From the NCBI RefSeq assembly GCF_900115305.1, contig NZ_FOVW01000005.1:310001-374000 (forward strand): a stretch of 64,000 nucleotides of DNA, read 5' to 3'. Below are positions 7,069 to 16,639 of the stretch, piece after piece. Each line of letters opens with the position of its first letter. Within the stretch, counting starts at the first letter, position 1. Made by a program: the position numbers and the translations under genes. The DNA comes from Algoriphagus ornithinivorans. GTDB lineage: Bacteria; Bacteroidota; Bacteroidia; Cytophagales; Cyclobacteriaceae. Under the pieces are notes generated by a model, which ran no database searches, was not told where the DNA came from, and saw only the letters and a program-made list of their open reading frames with translations.

Positions 7069-10041
7069 ATGCAAAACAAAGGTGTCATTGTGTTTTTGAC
7101 AGTGATTATTACAGGCCTCTGTCTGTACTATCTGTCATTCACATTTGTATCTAATGGCATTCAGAAAAATGCATCCGAGTATGCAACTGATGCTTCCGGC
7201 AATGTTGATTTTGCCAAAAGAAGAGCTTATCTGGATTCTATCTGGAGAGAGCCTGTTTACAATTTCCTAGGTGCTGATTTTACTTATCAAGAGATCAAAG
7301 AAACCGAACTAGGTTTGGGTCTGGATCTTCAAGGTGGTATGCACGTGACTTTGGAAGTTTCCCCAGTGGAAATCGTCAAAGGTCTGGCAGGAAATCCCAA
7401 AGATGAAGGCTTTAACAAAGCAGTAGAAGATGCCAGACAGACAGCAAAAACCTCTACTGATAAATTTGTAAACCTATTCTATTCCGCTTGGCAGTCTAAT
7501 AATCCAAACAGAAAATTAAGCAGCATTTTCGCAACAGCTGCGAACAGAGGAAGAATCTCTTTGGAGTCTTCTGACTCTGAGATTTTGGATATCATCGACA
7601 AAGAAGTTGAAAATGCGATCGATCGTTCTTTCAACATTTTGAGAACTCGTATCGATCGTTTCGGTACTTCTCAGCCAAATATTCAGAGAATCCAAGGTTC
7701 TGGAAGAATCCAAATCGAGCTTCCAGGTGTGGATAATCAGGAAAGAGTTAGAAACTTGCTGCAGGGTGTAGCTAAGCTTCAGTTCTGGGAAGTGGCTGAA
7801 TTGAATGATTTAGGCGGTTCTTTGGAAGCAGTAAATGCGGCTTGGGTTGCTGATAACAAATCTTCTAACACTCCTGCTGCAGCTGATACAGTTTCCACAG
7901 AAAATATGTCTGAGGAAGATTCTCTAAGAAATGCTTTGGAAAAGCAGTTGGCAGAGATTGATCCGTTGAATCCTAGCACAGATGTTTCTCCAGTTTTCAG
8001 CTTGTTGTATCCAAATTATGGTTTGGCTTATCAGGTGAGAGATACCGTTGTGATCAACAGAATATTGAAAAACCCTGATTACAATTCTCTTTTACCAAGA
8101 GACATCAAATTGCTTTGGGGAGTAAAACCATTCACTCCGGAAGGAACTAGCGACGAGGTTCTTGAACTTTACGCTATCAAGGCTCCAAGAGGAACAGATG
8201 AAGCTCCTTTGGAAGGAGATGTGGTGACAGATGCCCGTCAGGTTTTGGACCAAACTTCCAGACCTGCAGTTTCCATGCAGATGAATGCTGAAGGAGCTAG
8301 AAAATGGAGATCCTTGACCGCTGCTAATATTGGAAAAAGAATTGCAGTTGTACTAGACAACTATGTATATACAGCTCCGGTAGTAAACGGAGAAATTCCT
8401 ACAGGACAATCTGAAATTTCAGGTTCTTTCAGCCTTCAGGAAGCTCAGGATTTGGCTAATATCTTGAAGTCAGGTTCTCTTCCAGCGCCTACTCAAATCG
8501 TAGAAGAAAGTATCATTGGTCCAACTTTGGGTAAAGAAGCTCAAAGTCAAGGTGTGTTCTCTATGATTTCCGGTTTGGTGATCGTAGTGCTATTCATGTT
8601 GGCTTACTATTCTAAAGGTGGACTTGTAGCAATTGCTGCATTGGTGTTCAACATCTTCTTTATTCTAGGAATTCTAGCTCAGTTAGGTGCCGCACTTACA
8701 TTGCCAGGTATCGCAGGTATTGTGTTAACAATTGGTATGTCCATTGATGCGAACGTTCTGATTTTCGAGCGTATCAAAGAAGAACTCAGAAATGGAGCAG
8801 GATTGATTGCTGCAATTAACTCTGGTTACAATAAGGCATTCTCTGCTATTTTGGACTCCAATGTTACCACCTTCTTGACCGGTGCTATTTTGTACGCCTT
8901 GGGTCAGGGTCCTGTTAAAGGATTTGCAATCGTATTGATGATCGGTATTGCTTCTTCCTTCTTCTCTGCGGTATTCATCACAAGAGTAATTGTGTCTTGG
9001 ATGAGTAAAAAAGGTGATAAGAGCTCTATCAGTTTCTCTTCTCCAATTGCAAAAAATACATTGAGCAGCTTAAACTTCGATTTCTTAGGAAAGCGTAAAG
9101 TTGCTTATTTGATCTCTTCAGGAATTATAATCCTTGGTTTAGGGATTGCAGCTATTAATGGATTGAAATTCGGTGTTGATTTTACTGGAGGTAGATCTTA
9201 CATCGTAGCTTTTGATGAGCCAGTAGTTCCTTCTGAACTGAAAGTCGGTTTGGATGGTGAATTTGATGGTTCGGTAGAGGTAAAAACATACGGTGCAAAC
9301 AATGTATTGAAAGTTACTACTTCCTACTTGATCAATGAAGATGATGATGCTTCTAACAAACAAGTAGAGGAAAAAGTAAAATCAGGAATTGCAACAGTGA
9401 CTGGATTGACATTCACTGATGATGCTGAAAACCTTTCTTCTGGACAGTTTGCTATCACAGGTTCATCCAAAGTAGGAGCTACAGTTGCAGATGATATCAA
9501 AGCTTCCTCTGTGGAGGCGATGCTAGCTGCATTGATTGCCATCTTCCTTTATATCTTGGTAAGATTCCGTAAGTGGCAATTCTCTTTGGCTTCCATCATT
9601 GCATTGATTCACGATACCTTATTTGTGATTGCAGCCTTTGCTATTGCAAGTGCATTTGGGGCAACCTTCGAAATCGATCAAGTATTTATTGCAGCGGTGT
9701 TAACAGTGATTGGTTATTCCATCAACGATACCGTGATCGTATTTGACCGAATCAGAGAGAATATCGAAAACAGAGGAACTGGCAAGCTTGTGAAAATCTT
9801 CAATGATGCCATTAATCAGACATTAGGACGTACTTTGATTACTTCATTCACAACATTGATTGTGGTAATTGTACTCTTGATATTTGGTGGTGAAGTGTTA
9901 AGAGGATTCTCTTTCGCATTGTTCATAGGTATCCTAGTAGGTACTTATTCTTCAGTATACATCGCTACTCCTATTGTAGTAGACTTGATGAAGCGTGAGA
10001 TTGAAAGTGAAAAAGAGAAAGAAGCTAAAAAAGTCAGCTAA
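7069..10041 (+). CDS. secDF: Protein translocase subunit SecDF (fused)
   Basis: At 990 residues this is the single-chain SecD-SecF fusion usual in Bacteroidota. It uses the proton gradient to help the SecYEG/SecA machinery release proteins on the periplasmic side. The order is: N-terminal membrane segment (residues 5-25), SecD P1 domain with LGLDLQGGMHVTLEV (about 84-98), IRTRIDRFG-type segment (RTRIDRFGTSQPNIQRIQG), the SecD membrane bundle with GMSIDANVLIFERIKEE (about 560-576), then the SecF half with GVDFTGGRSY (about 705-714) and GYSINDTVIVFDRIRENIE (about 882-900). The acidic Asp of both membrane domains is kept. It is followed by a strong terminator. Confidence 0.96.
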   Translation: MQNKGVIVFLTVIITGLCLYYLSFTFVSNGIQKNASEYATDASGNVDFAKRRAYLDSIWREPVYNFLGADFTYQEIKETELGLGLDLQGGMHVTLEVSPVEIVKGLAGNPKDEGFNKAVEDARQTAKTSTDKFVNLFYSAWQSNNPNRKLSSIFATAANRGRISLESSDSEILDIIDKEVENAIDRSFNILRTRIDRFGTSQPNIQRIQGSGRIQIELPGVDNQERVRNLLQGVAKLQFWEVAELNDLGGSLEAVNAAWVADNKSSNTPAAADTVSTENMSEEDSLRNALEKQLAEIDPLNPSTDVSPVFSLLYPNYGLAYQVRDTVVINRILKNPDYNSLLPRDIKLLWGVKPFTPEGTSDEVLELYAIKAPRGTDEAPLEGDVVTDARQVLDQTSRPAVSMQMNAEGARKWRSLTAANIGKRIAVVLDNYVYTAPVVNGEIPTGQSEISGSFSLQEAQDLANILKSGSLPAPTQIVEESIIGPTLGKEAQSQGVFSMISGLVIVVLFMLAYYSKGGLVAIAALVFNIFFILGILAQLGAALTLPGIAGIVLTIGMSIDANVLIFERIKEELRNGAGLIAAINSGYNKAFSAILDSNVTTFLTGAILYALGQGPVKGFAIVLMIGIASSFFSAVFITRVIVSWMSKKGDKSSISFSSPIAKNTLSSLNFDFLGKRKVAYLISSGIIILGLGIAAINGLKFGVDFTGGRSYIVAFDEPVVPSELKVGLDGEFDGSVEVKTYGANNVLKVTTSYLINEDDDASNKQVEEKVKSGIATVTGLTFTDDAENLSSGQFAITGSSKVGATVADDIKASSVEAMLAALIAIFLYILVRFRKWQFSLASIIALIHDTLFVIAAFAIASAFGATFEIDQVFIAAVLTVIGYSINDTVIVFDRIRENIENRGTGKLVKIFNDAINQTLGRTLITSFTTLIVVIVLLIFGGEVLRGFSFALFIGILVGTYSSVYIATPIVVDLMKREIESEKEKEAKKVS

Positions 10042-10062
10042 TCTCTAGTCTATATAATTGTA

Positions 10063-10095
10063 AAGCCACTCCTTTTTGAAGGGAGTGGCTTTTTT
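10063..10095 (+). terminator. Intrinsic terminator after secDF
   Basis: A perfect 10-bp stem (AAGCCACTCC pairing with GGAGTGGCTT) with a 9-base loop runs into T6 just after the secDF stop codon. Confidence 0.88.
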
Positions 10096-10267
10096 AATTA
10101 CTTGCTATGCAGACTTAGCTGGATAGGGTTTTGAGGCGATTTTATTTTAAGAATTTTCCCTAACCGGATACCTAGTAAAGATTAGCAATCAATTTTTAGT
10201 ATAAGAAATCTGAAAGCATTTCTATTCGAAAGAAATCGGCTTCGATAGAAAGGATTCTGAAGCCTCT

Positions 10268-11653
10268 TTATTTCAGTCTATAAATTCCGTTGCTTTCCAG
10301 TCTATATTCTCTTGCCAGTTCTGGGTAATCTTTCAGTAGCTTTTCAAAAACTCCTTCCTGATCCAAAATAAGCGAAGGCCTTTGGCTTTGGATCAACTGG
10401 AATAATTTGGCACGTTGCGGCAGGCTTCTATCCATTTCCAGGAATAGCTTGCTCAGATGGAAATTTAAAAAAGGTCCTTCGAAGCTTCCATTTAGGTATG
10501 GACTGGTATCATCTCCTAAAATCATCATTCCTTTTCCCTCATATTTGGAGGAGAGATTTTCTTTGATGAAGTAGTCGGATTCTTTTTTTACTTCCTCAGA
10601 CATCCACCACCAGCTAAATGCAGGCAAAGCGATAATAAGAAGATAAAAAGCAATGGTGGCAATGCTTTTTTTGACAGTCAGAAAAAATGGTGTAATCAAA
10701 TAACTAAGTCCCGGAAGTAAAATTACCAATTGAAATCCAGCCTGTCTTTTTGAAAAGAAAATACTCAGCACAGCAAAAATTAACCAAATGACCATCAATT
10801 GCCTTTGTTTTTGTTGATTGATGGTGGAAGCTCTAAAGACTGAACTGAAAAATAATCCTACCAAAGCAAGTAAAACCGGAAGCGCACCTAAAATCAACCA
10901 ATTCAGATAGGGTTGATATAGGTACTTTTCGGATACAAAAATCAATGGCCATATTTCTATTGCTTCATCTAATCCATTATTCCAATAGTAAAAAACAGAG
11001 ATCAATAATATGGGCAAGAGATATCCCATGAGAGAAAGCATCAGTTGTCTAAATGAAAACCCACTGATAGCAATGCCTACTAAAATCATGTAGGGAAGGA
11101 AAACCACGTAGATAGGATGAAATCCTGTAGCAAGTCCTCCATAAATACCGATCAACAAGGTTGATTCGGTGCTGTCTTTTTGGAGTACTGTTTGGGAGAA
11201 AAGTTGGGATAAGGCCAAAACCAAGAAAGTACTTCCCAATAATGCTGGTGAAAGACTTAAGGTATCAAAGCTGATATGGAAAAGTGCCAACATGATGATA
11301 GCTGGCAAATAGGTGTTTTCATCATAAACCCGGTATTTGATTAATACGTTGTTCCAGAAAACAACTTGGAACAAGACTAAAATCCTTCCAAGAATTTCCA
11401 GCATGAGCGGATTCCTGCCAAAAAGAAAATCCAACAAGGAAAATAATCCTGCTGATAATGGCCCGGTATCATCAATAATGTGTTGGTAAAGAAAAACACC
11501 ATTGCCAAGGCGCTCTCCTAATAACATCCAATTTAGCTGTGTAGCAGTAATCGGAAAATCCGAAAATAGGATGTAAATAAGGCTCCAAATCACCAGGAAC
11601 AGCAATATTCCTATGAGTCGGAAAGGATCGTTTACTTTGAAAAATTGATACAA
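10268..11653 (-). CDS. Polytopic membrane protein, 461 aa
   Basis: The protein has about ten hydrophobic segments spread over residues 12-360, followed by a soluble C-terminal domain of about 100 residues (GKGMMILGDDTSPYLNGSF... to ESNGIYRLK). That layout resembles the glycosyltransferase-like or DUF6427-type membrane proteins found next to rbfA in this phylum. I can only offer this as a resemblance and no catalytic motif is evident. The start is a TTG (residues MYQFFKVND) immediately before the first membrane segment; no upstream in-frame ATG is present. It is divergent from rbfA. A secDF terminator separates it from the previous gene. Confidence 0.7.
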   Translation of the reverse strand: MYQFFKVNDPFRLIGILLFLVIWSLIYILFSDFPITATQLNWMLLGERLGNGVFLYQHIIDDTGPLSAGLFSLLDFLFGRNPLMLEILGRILVLFQVVFWNNVLIKYRVYDENTYLPAIIMLALFHISFDTLSLSPALLGSTFLVLALSQLFSQTVLQKDSTESTLLIGIYGGLATGFHPIYVVFLPYMILVGIAISGFSFRQLMLSLMGYLLPILLISVFYYWNNGLDEAIEIWPLIFVSEKYLYQPYLNWLILGALPVLLALVGLFFSSVFRASTINQQKQRQLMVIWLIFAVLSIFFSKRQAGFQLVILLPGLSYLITPFFLTVKKSIATIAFYLLIIALPAFSWWWMSEEVKKESDYFIKENLSSKYEGKGMMILGDDTSPYLNGSFEGPFLNFHLSKLFLEMDRSLPQRAKLFQLIQSQRPSLILDQEGVFEKLLKDYPELAREYRLESNGIYRLK

Positions 11654-11710
11654 GGTGTTGGGTATTCGTTAAGGATTGCCCCGAAATTAAAGCTTGCCCA
11701 AGTATTTCGC

Positions 11711-11718
11711 TAAATTTG
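11711..11718 (+). promoter_or_regulatory. TAAATTTG -7 element upstream of rbfA
   Basis: TAAATTTG matches TAnnTTTG and lies 17 bases before the ATG at 11736. It supports that start over a longer frame from 11694. No TTG is found at the standard -33 spacing. Confidence 0.5.
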
Positions 11719-11735
11719 TACCACAAATACTTTAT

Positions 11736-12119
11736 ATGGAAAGTAAAAGACAACAAAAACACGCAAAACTCCTGCAAAAGGAGTTAGGAGAAATTTTTCA
11801 AAAAGAGGCTAGACATCTTGTTGGTAAAGCCATGGTTACTATTACCAGGGTGTTGGTTAGTCCCGACCTAGGTGTAGCCAAGGTTTATCTGAGCTTTTTG
11901 CTGGCAGATCCTCAGTCTACCTATGAGTTGATCAATGATCATAAAAAGGAAATCAGGCTTTATCTGAGCAAGAGAATCGGGAAATCTGTTCGAATTATCC
12001 CTGAGCTCGCCTTTTTTCCTGATGAATCCGCTTCTTATGCTCAGCATATGGACAAAGTCATTTCCGGTCTGGATATTCCACCTGCTCCTGAGGAAGAAGA
12101 AGAGGAGGACGAAGATTAA
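11736..12119 (+). CDS. rbfA: 30S ribosome-binding factor RbfA
   Basis: The 127-residue protein starts MESKRQQKHAKLLQKEL and has the KH-type fold pattern of RbfA: LGEIFQKEA, then VTITRVLVSPDLGVAKVYLSF, and a C-terminal FFPDESASYAQHMDKVI. RbfA binds the 30S subunit during late 16S rRNA maturation and cold adaptation. The end is an acidic tail (EEEEEEDED). The start at 11736 follows a promoter-like element and fits the family length. The downstream permease begins 9 bases after the stop, so they form one operon. Confidence 0.93.
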   Translation: MESKRQQKHAKLLQKELGEIFQKEARHLVGKAMVTITRVLVSPDLGVAKVYLSFLLADPQSTYELINDHKKEIRLYLSKRIGKSVRIIPELAFFPDESASYAQHMDKVISGLDIPPAPEEEEEEDED

Positions 12120-12128
12120 TTTCAGCGA

Positions 12129-13355
12129 TTGAATCTCAGTTATTTTATAGCGGCCCGATATTTCCGAAGTAAAAAAAAGCGGAATTTCATCACTGTGCTT
12201 TCTACCATCTCTATGGTGGGAGTTGCAGTGGGGACTATGGCATTGGTCATTGTCATGTCTGTTTTCAATGGTTTGGAAGACCTGATCCGTGGACTTTTTG
12301 CCAGCTTTGATGCCGAATTAAAGGTAGAAGCGAGCCTGGGTAAAAGTTTTGAGGTGGATGAAGAATGGCTTGGAGGAATTAGAGCCATTGAGGGCGTCGC
12401 TGTATTAACAGAAGTGATCGAGGACAATGCCTTATTAGACTATAAAGGCAATCAGTTGGTAGGAACGATCAAGGGTGTATCGGATAATTTTCTGGAGCAA
12501 GACCGATTTACCCGTGGATATTTTTGGGGAGACACCACACTGGGGACTGACCTGAGACCCGGGGCTATTCTGGGAAGAGGTGTTGGATTTTTTCTTTCAG
12601 TCAATCTGGATGATCAGAATGTTCCTTTAAAAGTTTTTTATCCCAAAGCACCCCGAAGTGCTGCTACCTTAGATCCAAGCCAGCTATATGCTTCGGCTGT
12701 TTTGGATCCGGTAGCTTTCTTCTCTGTGGAAAGACAATTCGATGATGAATATGTCATTGCACCCTTAAACTTTACCCGAGACCTTTTGAATTACGGAAAT
12801 CGAAGAACTTCCCTGGAAATCAAAGTATCAAAAGGAAGTACTGTTGCGGAAGTTCAAAAAAGACTAAAAGCCCATTTAGGAAGTGATTTCACTGTGAAAA
12901 ATACGGATGAACAGCATGCGGGATTATTGAGAACTGTGAAATTGGAAAAGCTTTTTGTATTCCTTACGCTCACGTTTATTTTGGCGATAGCCTCATTTAA
13001 TATTTTCTTTTCTCTGAGTATGCTGGCCATTGAGAAGAAAAAGGACATTGCTGTTCTCAAAGCCATGGGAGCCCCAGATCGATTGATTCAAAAAATATTT
13101 TTGAAGCAGGGTGCTTTAATAGCCTTTACAGGCGCTTTGATTGGTTTGGTCATGGGCTATTTGATTTGCCTCGCCCAGCAATCCTTTGGTTTGGTATCCT
13201 TGGGAATTGCCTCTGCTGTGGTCGATGCTTATCCGGTCCGGATTGTACTTTCAGATTTTGTTTGGATCAGTTTAGCAGTCGTCACCATTACATTGCTTGC
13301 TTCTTGGAGACCAGCTTTTATTGCTTCCAGAGTAGATACTATCAAAGAGCTTTAA
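12129..13355 (+). CDS. ABC transporter permease, LolC/LolE (FtsX) family
   Basis: The 408-residue protein has the layout of a lipoprotein-releasing permease. It has one N-terminal membrane segment (about residues 18-48, with SMVGVAVGTMALVIVMSVFNG), a large periplasmic domain (about 49-270), then three membrane segments with the FtsX domain (about 272-300, 322-350, 375-398). The signature EKKKDIAVLKAMGA before the second segment and the N-terminal AARYFRSKKKRNFI match LolC/LolE. The likely role is handing outer-membrane lipoproteins to the Lol pathway with a LolD ATPase encoded elsewhere. It starts with a TTG nine bases after rbfA, suggesting translational coupling. Confidence 0.87.
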   Translation: MNLSYFIAARYFRSKKKRNFITVLSTISMVGVAVGTMALVIVMSVFNGLEDLIRGLFASFDAELKVEASLGKSFEVDEEWLGGIRAIEGVAVLTEVIEDNALLDYKGNQLVGTIKGVSDNFLEQDRFTRGYFWGDTTLGTDLRPGAILGRGVGFFLSVNLDDQNVPLKVFYPKAPRSAATLDPSQLYASAVLDPVAFFSVERQFDDEYVIAPLNFTRDLLNYGNRRTSLEIKVSKGSTVAEVQKRLKAHLGSDFTVKNTDEQHAGLLRTVKLEKLFVFLTLTFILAIASFNIFFSLSMLAIEKKKDIAVLKAMGAPDRLIQKIFLKQGALIAFTGALIGLVMGYLICLAQQSFGLVSLGIASAVVDAYPVRIVLSDFVWISLAVVTITLLASWRPAFIASRVDTIKEL

Positions 13356-13359
13356 AAAA

Positions 13360-14550
13360 TTAATTGCAGATTTTTTGCTTGACTTCTCCTATATTTTCCA
13401 TTCCGAGTTGCACTGCTTTGGTCAGATCATTACAGGCTTCAGATGCGCGATTCAGTCTGTGTAAAGTAATCCCTCTGTGATAATATCCGCTGGCGTTGCT
13501 GGGATCAATACTGATCAATTGGATGAAATCAGCCAAAGCCAATTCGGTCTTGTTTTGATAATACCGGGCTTGTCCTCTCCCCAAAAGCAATTCAGGCTCT
13601 TGCTCAGTCAGAAACATGGCTTCGGTGAAATCCTGTTCAGCCTTGATCCAGTTTTTCAGTTTGGCATATGTTTTTGCTCGGTAAAACCAATTTTCCGCAT
13701 CCTCTGGATGCAATGAAATAGCTTCTGAAAAGTCGGTCAATGCCCCTTTGAAGTCTGATTTGGAAAATTTATAATAGCCTCTAATCTTCCACGGCAGAGG
13801 GTTTTCAGGATCGGTAGAGATTGCTTTGGTCAATTCTTCCAATTTCTCCCTGTCCCCTCCCTGACGGATGCTCAAGACTCGCTGCTTAGCCAGATAATGA
13901 TCCGGATTGATCTGCAAGGCTTTTTCCAAGGCAATCAAGGCTGCCTGATCCTGCTTTTCATCCATGAGTAGCTTGCCTTTTTCAGCATAGAAATCTGACT
14001 CAAGTGGACTATAGTATATAGCAGAGTCCAATAGGGAAATGGCAGTTTCAACTTGTCCTTGGCCAGCTTTACTCAAAGACAAAAGATATAAAATCTGAGA
14101 AGGGTTTTCGGATTGGTCAGTGAAAATAGAAGAAACTCCACTGTCTGTGCCGGAGGTTTTATAGATAATTCGGGTAGTCTCTCCTTTAGGTAATCTTCTA
14201 TAGGTTTTAAAATCAGCCTCAGCCTCTTCAAATCTTTTTAATCGAAGGTATAAGCGCCCCCTATGCAAATAGACGGGAGTCATCTCGGGGTTGAGCGCCA
14301 AGGCTTGGTTGTAGTTTTCCAAAGCCAAAAAATCACTCATCCCATCAAATTGCTCGTAAACCTGTCCCAAGTACCAATAGCCTTCAGGGTCTCTTGGATT
14401 TTCTCGCAACCAGTTGTCAAAAAGGAGAAAAGCAGACTCATAATCCCCCTCATTATAGGCCTGAATTCCTAAATCAAAATCATTTTCTTGGGCGAAGGTC
14501 CTAATGCCCAACCCAAACATTAAAATGAAAATGAACACGTATTTTACCAT
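13360..14550 (-). CDS. Secreted tetratricopeptide repeat protein, 396 aa
   Basis: I start the gene at ATG 14550, where MVKYVFIFILMFGLGIRTFA forms a signal peptide ending at FAQ; the upstream frame adds 16 unlikely residues. The mature protein is a chain of TPR units. These include AYNEGDYESAFLLFDNWL, ALENYNQALALNPEMTPVYL, LIALEKALQINPDHYLAKQ, ALTDFSEAISLHPEDAENWF and DLTKAVQLG near the end. Such proteins scaffold complexes, here probably in the periplasm; the partner is unknown. It converges on the Lol-type permease with a gap of four bases. Confidence 0.88.
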   Translation of the reverse strand: MVKYVFIFILMFGLGIRTFAQENDFDLGIQAYNEGDYESAFLLFDNWLRENPRDPEGYWYLGQVYEQFDGMSDFLALENYNQALALNPEMTPVYLHRGRLYLRLKRFEEAEADFKTYRRLPKGETTRIIYKTSGTDSGVSSIFTDQSENPSQILYLLSLSKAGQGQVETAISLLDSAIYYSPLESDFYAEKGKLLMDEKQDQAALIALEKALQINPDHYLAKQRVLSIRQGGDREKLEELTKAISTDPENPLPWKIRGYYKFSKSDFKGALTDFSEAISLHPEDAENWFYRAKTYAKLKNWIKAEQDFTEAMFLTEQEPELLLGRGQARYYQNKTELALADFIQLISIDPSNASGYYHRGITLHRLNRASEACNDLTKAVQLGMENIGEVKQKICN

Positions 14551-14754
14551 CAGGTTTTTTTTCAAGGTAATTTTTTTCGAAACATGTAGAAAATCCACAG
14601 CATTTTTGGGATGTCATTCCGGAGATTTTATCCCATTGATTTACGATCAAAAATCAACTTTTGGTCAGGCCTTTCCAAAAAAAGGCCATAATTTTGAAAA
14701 TGAGGCACGTTTATTGGTTTCTCAGCTTTCAGTAAATAGTAAAACACCTAATTT

Positions 14755-15354
14755 ATGAAAAAAATTACCCTCAGCTTAATGGTTGGCATTTTCTCTTTTT
14801 TTTCTGCCAACATTCAGGCTCAGGAGTCCTCAGAATCTCAAAACTCATTGAACTCCGGTACCATCGATTCCCAATTTGAATACATCTACGATGCTTCCAA
14901 TAATTATCAGGAATATAAAGTAGTCAAGAAAAGTAATCTGGATAAGTTAAGATCCAATATGCTGGATTCCATGAGGACCATGAGGGCGGAAGTTGTGGAG
15001 CTTAAAACCCAGCTGACTTCAAAAAATGATAGCATTTCCAGTTTAAATCAAGTTTTGGATCAAACTGAAGCTGAAAAGCAGGAAGCAATAGAAGCAAAGG
15101 ATAATTTTTCAATTTTTGGAATAGCTATTCATAAGGCCGTTTATTCCTCTCTGATGTGGCTATTAGTAGGAGGTTTGGGACTTGCATTGGCATTTTTCTC
15201 CTTTCAATATTTCAGGAGCTTCAGGAAGATTCGTAAAGCCCAAAAGGACTTGGAAGAGGTTCAGGAAGAATTTGATCAGCATAGAAAAAACACCTTAGAG
15301 CGAGAGCGGAAACTCAAAAGGGAACTGATCGACGCCCAAATGGGGAAAGATTGA
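14755..15354 (+). CDS. Membrane-anchored coiled-coil protein, 199 aa
   Basis: No named family. A signal peptide (residues 1-22, ending QAQ) is followed by a predicted coiled coil (about 65-120, DKLRSNMLDSMRTMRAEVVE and onward), one membrane span (about 131-152, SSLMWLLVGGLGLALAFFSF) and a second strongly charged coiled coil to the end (RKIRKAQKDLEEVQEEFDQH then RKNTLERERKLKREL). This gives a periplasmic coil, an anchor and a cytoplasmic coil. The protein could transmit or organise across the inner membrane. Nothing in the neighbourhood points to a partner. Confidence 0.72.
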   Translation: MKKITLSLMVGIFSFFSANIQAQESSESQNSLNSGTIDSQFEYIYDASNNYQEYKVVKKSNLDKLRSNMLDSMRTMRAEVVELKTQLTSKNDSISSLNQVLDQTEAEKQEAIEAKDNFSIFGIAIHKAVYSSLMWLLVGGLGLALAFFSFQYFRSFRKIRKAQKDLEEVQEEFDQHRKNTLERERKLKRELIDAQMGKD

Positions 15355-15442
15355 TCATAGAATTATCCTTGATTTCGGAATTAATGTAGTTCATAAGTGC
15401 TTCAACTGCTTCTAATGATTATTTTGGTTCAAAGTTATTAGC

Positions 15443-16564
15443 ATGAAGCAAGTCGATATAGTTGTAGTCGGTCTGGGAGCTGTTGGGTCAGCTGCCTTGT
15501 ACTTTTTATCAAAATCTGGTTTTTCAGTTCTAGGATTAGATCGCTTTGACCCACCTCATGCGATGGGCTCTTCTCACGGTGAAACCAGAATTACACGGCT
15601 TGCAGTAGGCGAAGGAGAAGAGTATGTGAACTTTGCCCAAAGATCCCAGGAAATATGGAGACAAATGGAGCAAGATTCGGGAAATCAGCTTTTCATACCT
15701 AGTGGAGGAATTTTACTGGACTCAGGAGTTCAGCCATGGTCCAAGCATGGAGGAGAGGGATTTTTTGAGCGAACCAAAAGTATCGCGAAAAAGCGCTCCA
15801 TTTCTCATGAATTGTTGGGTTCCGAAGAACTGGAAAAACGTTATGGGGTATTTGACTTACCTAAAACTGGGGCTGTTTATTTTGAACCTAGTGCGGGCTA
15901 TCTTTTTCCTGAAAAAATAGTTGAAACCCAACTGGATTTGGCCCTGAAGCAAGGCGCGCAGCTGAGAGTTCATGCGCCTTTGATTGAATTGGAACAAACC
16001 GAACAAGGAGTCTGTCTTCAACTCAAGGAAGAAAAGATCATGGCTCAAAGAGTCCTGTTATGCAATGGTGGCTGGATCAAGGACTTTCTGCCAGAGAATC
16101 AAGCCAATAAATTCAAGATTTGTAGACAGGTTTTGCATTGGATAAAAATTGAGGATCAGTCTCTTGATTTTGGTAATCTTCCCGTTTTTATGTGGGGATT
16201 TGGACACCAAGCTGAGGATTTTATCTATGGCTTTCCCAGTTTGGATGGAGAGTCAATCAAAGTGGCCACAGAATCTTTCATAGATTCAGCACATCCGGAC
16301 TTTTTGAATAGATCAGTGAACCAAACCGAACAGGAGGAATTTTGGAATCAAAAAATCCAGGGCAAAATCAAAGGGCTTAAAAAGGAGTTTCTCAAATCTG
16401 AGGTTTGTTTTTACACGGTGAGGGAGGATTCAAAATTTGTGATAGGCAAGCATCCTGATTCTCCAATGACTTGGATGGTATCCGCATGTTCCGGTCATGG
16501 ATTTAAGCACTCTGCTGCTATTGGAGAGAAGATGAGTCAGCAGCTTTTGGCCAGCTTGGCCTAA
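15443..16564 (+). CDS. N-methyl-amino-acid oxidase (sarcosine oxidase / N-methyltryptophan oxidase family)
   Basis: This 373-residue flavoenzyme matches the monomeric sarcosine oxidase/SolA family, which oxidises N-methyl amino acids to the amino acid, formaldehyde and hydrogen peroxide. The FAD-binding motif VVGLGAVGSAALYFLSKSG is at residues 7-25. The family marker MGSSHGETRITRLA follows (about 41-54). The cysteine that carries covalent FAD in monomeric sarcosine oxidase appears to be kept at about residue 322 in EVCFYTVREDSKFVIGKHP. GHGFKHSAAIGE lies near the C-terminus. The true substrate is not decided by the sequence. It is a single-gene unit. Confidence 0.86.
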   Translation: MKQVDIVVVGLGAVGSAALYFLSKSGFSVLGLDRFDPPHAMGSSHGETRITRLAVGEGEEYVNFAQRSQEIWRQMEQDSGNQLFIPSGGILLDSGVQPWSKHGGEGFFERTKSIAKKRSISHELLGSEELEKRYGVFDLPKTGAVYFEPSAGYLFPEKIVETQLDLALKQGAQLRVHAPLIELEQTEQGVCLQLKEEKIMAQRVLLCNGGWIKDFLPENQANKFKICRQVLHWIKIEDQSLDFGNLPVFMWGFGHQAEDFIYGFPSLDGESIKVATESFIDSAHPDFLNRSVNQTEQEEFWNQKIQGKIKGLKKEFLKSEVCFYTVREDSKFVIGKHPDSPMTWMVSACSGHGFKHSAAIGEKMSQQLLASLA

Positions 16565-16611
16565 TTCCTCAGACAATCCGAGTCTTTTCCCTTTTTTCTA
16601 AGTAAAAGGTC

Positions 16612-16619
16612 TATTTTTG
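16612..16619 (+). promoter_or_regulatory. TATTTTTG -7 element upstream of the MsbA-like exporter
   Basis: TATTTTTG fits TAnnTTTG and lies 20 bases before the ATG at 16640. The preceding 30 bases lack a clear TTG. Confidence 0.45.
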
Positions 16620-16639
16620 CAGATTGAAGTAATAGTACT

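Noticed and set aside
10219..10253. Imperfect inverted repeat TTTCTATTCGAA...TTCGATAGAAA downstream of the membrane protein gene
   Set aside because: One arm has an extra base and no T-tract follows on either strand, so neither a terminator nor an operator can be supported.
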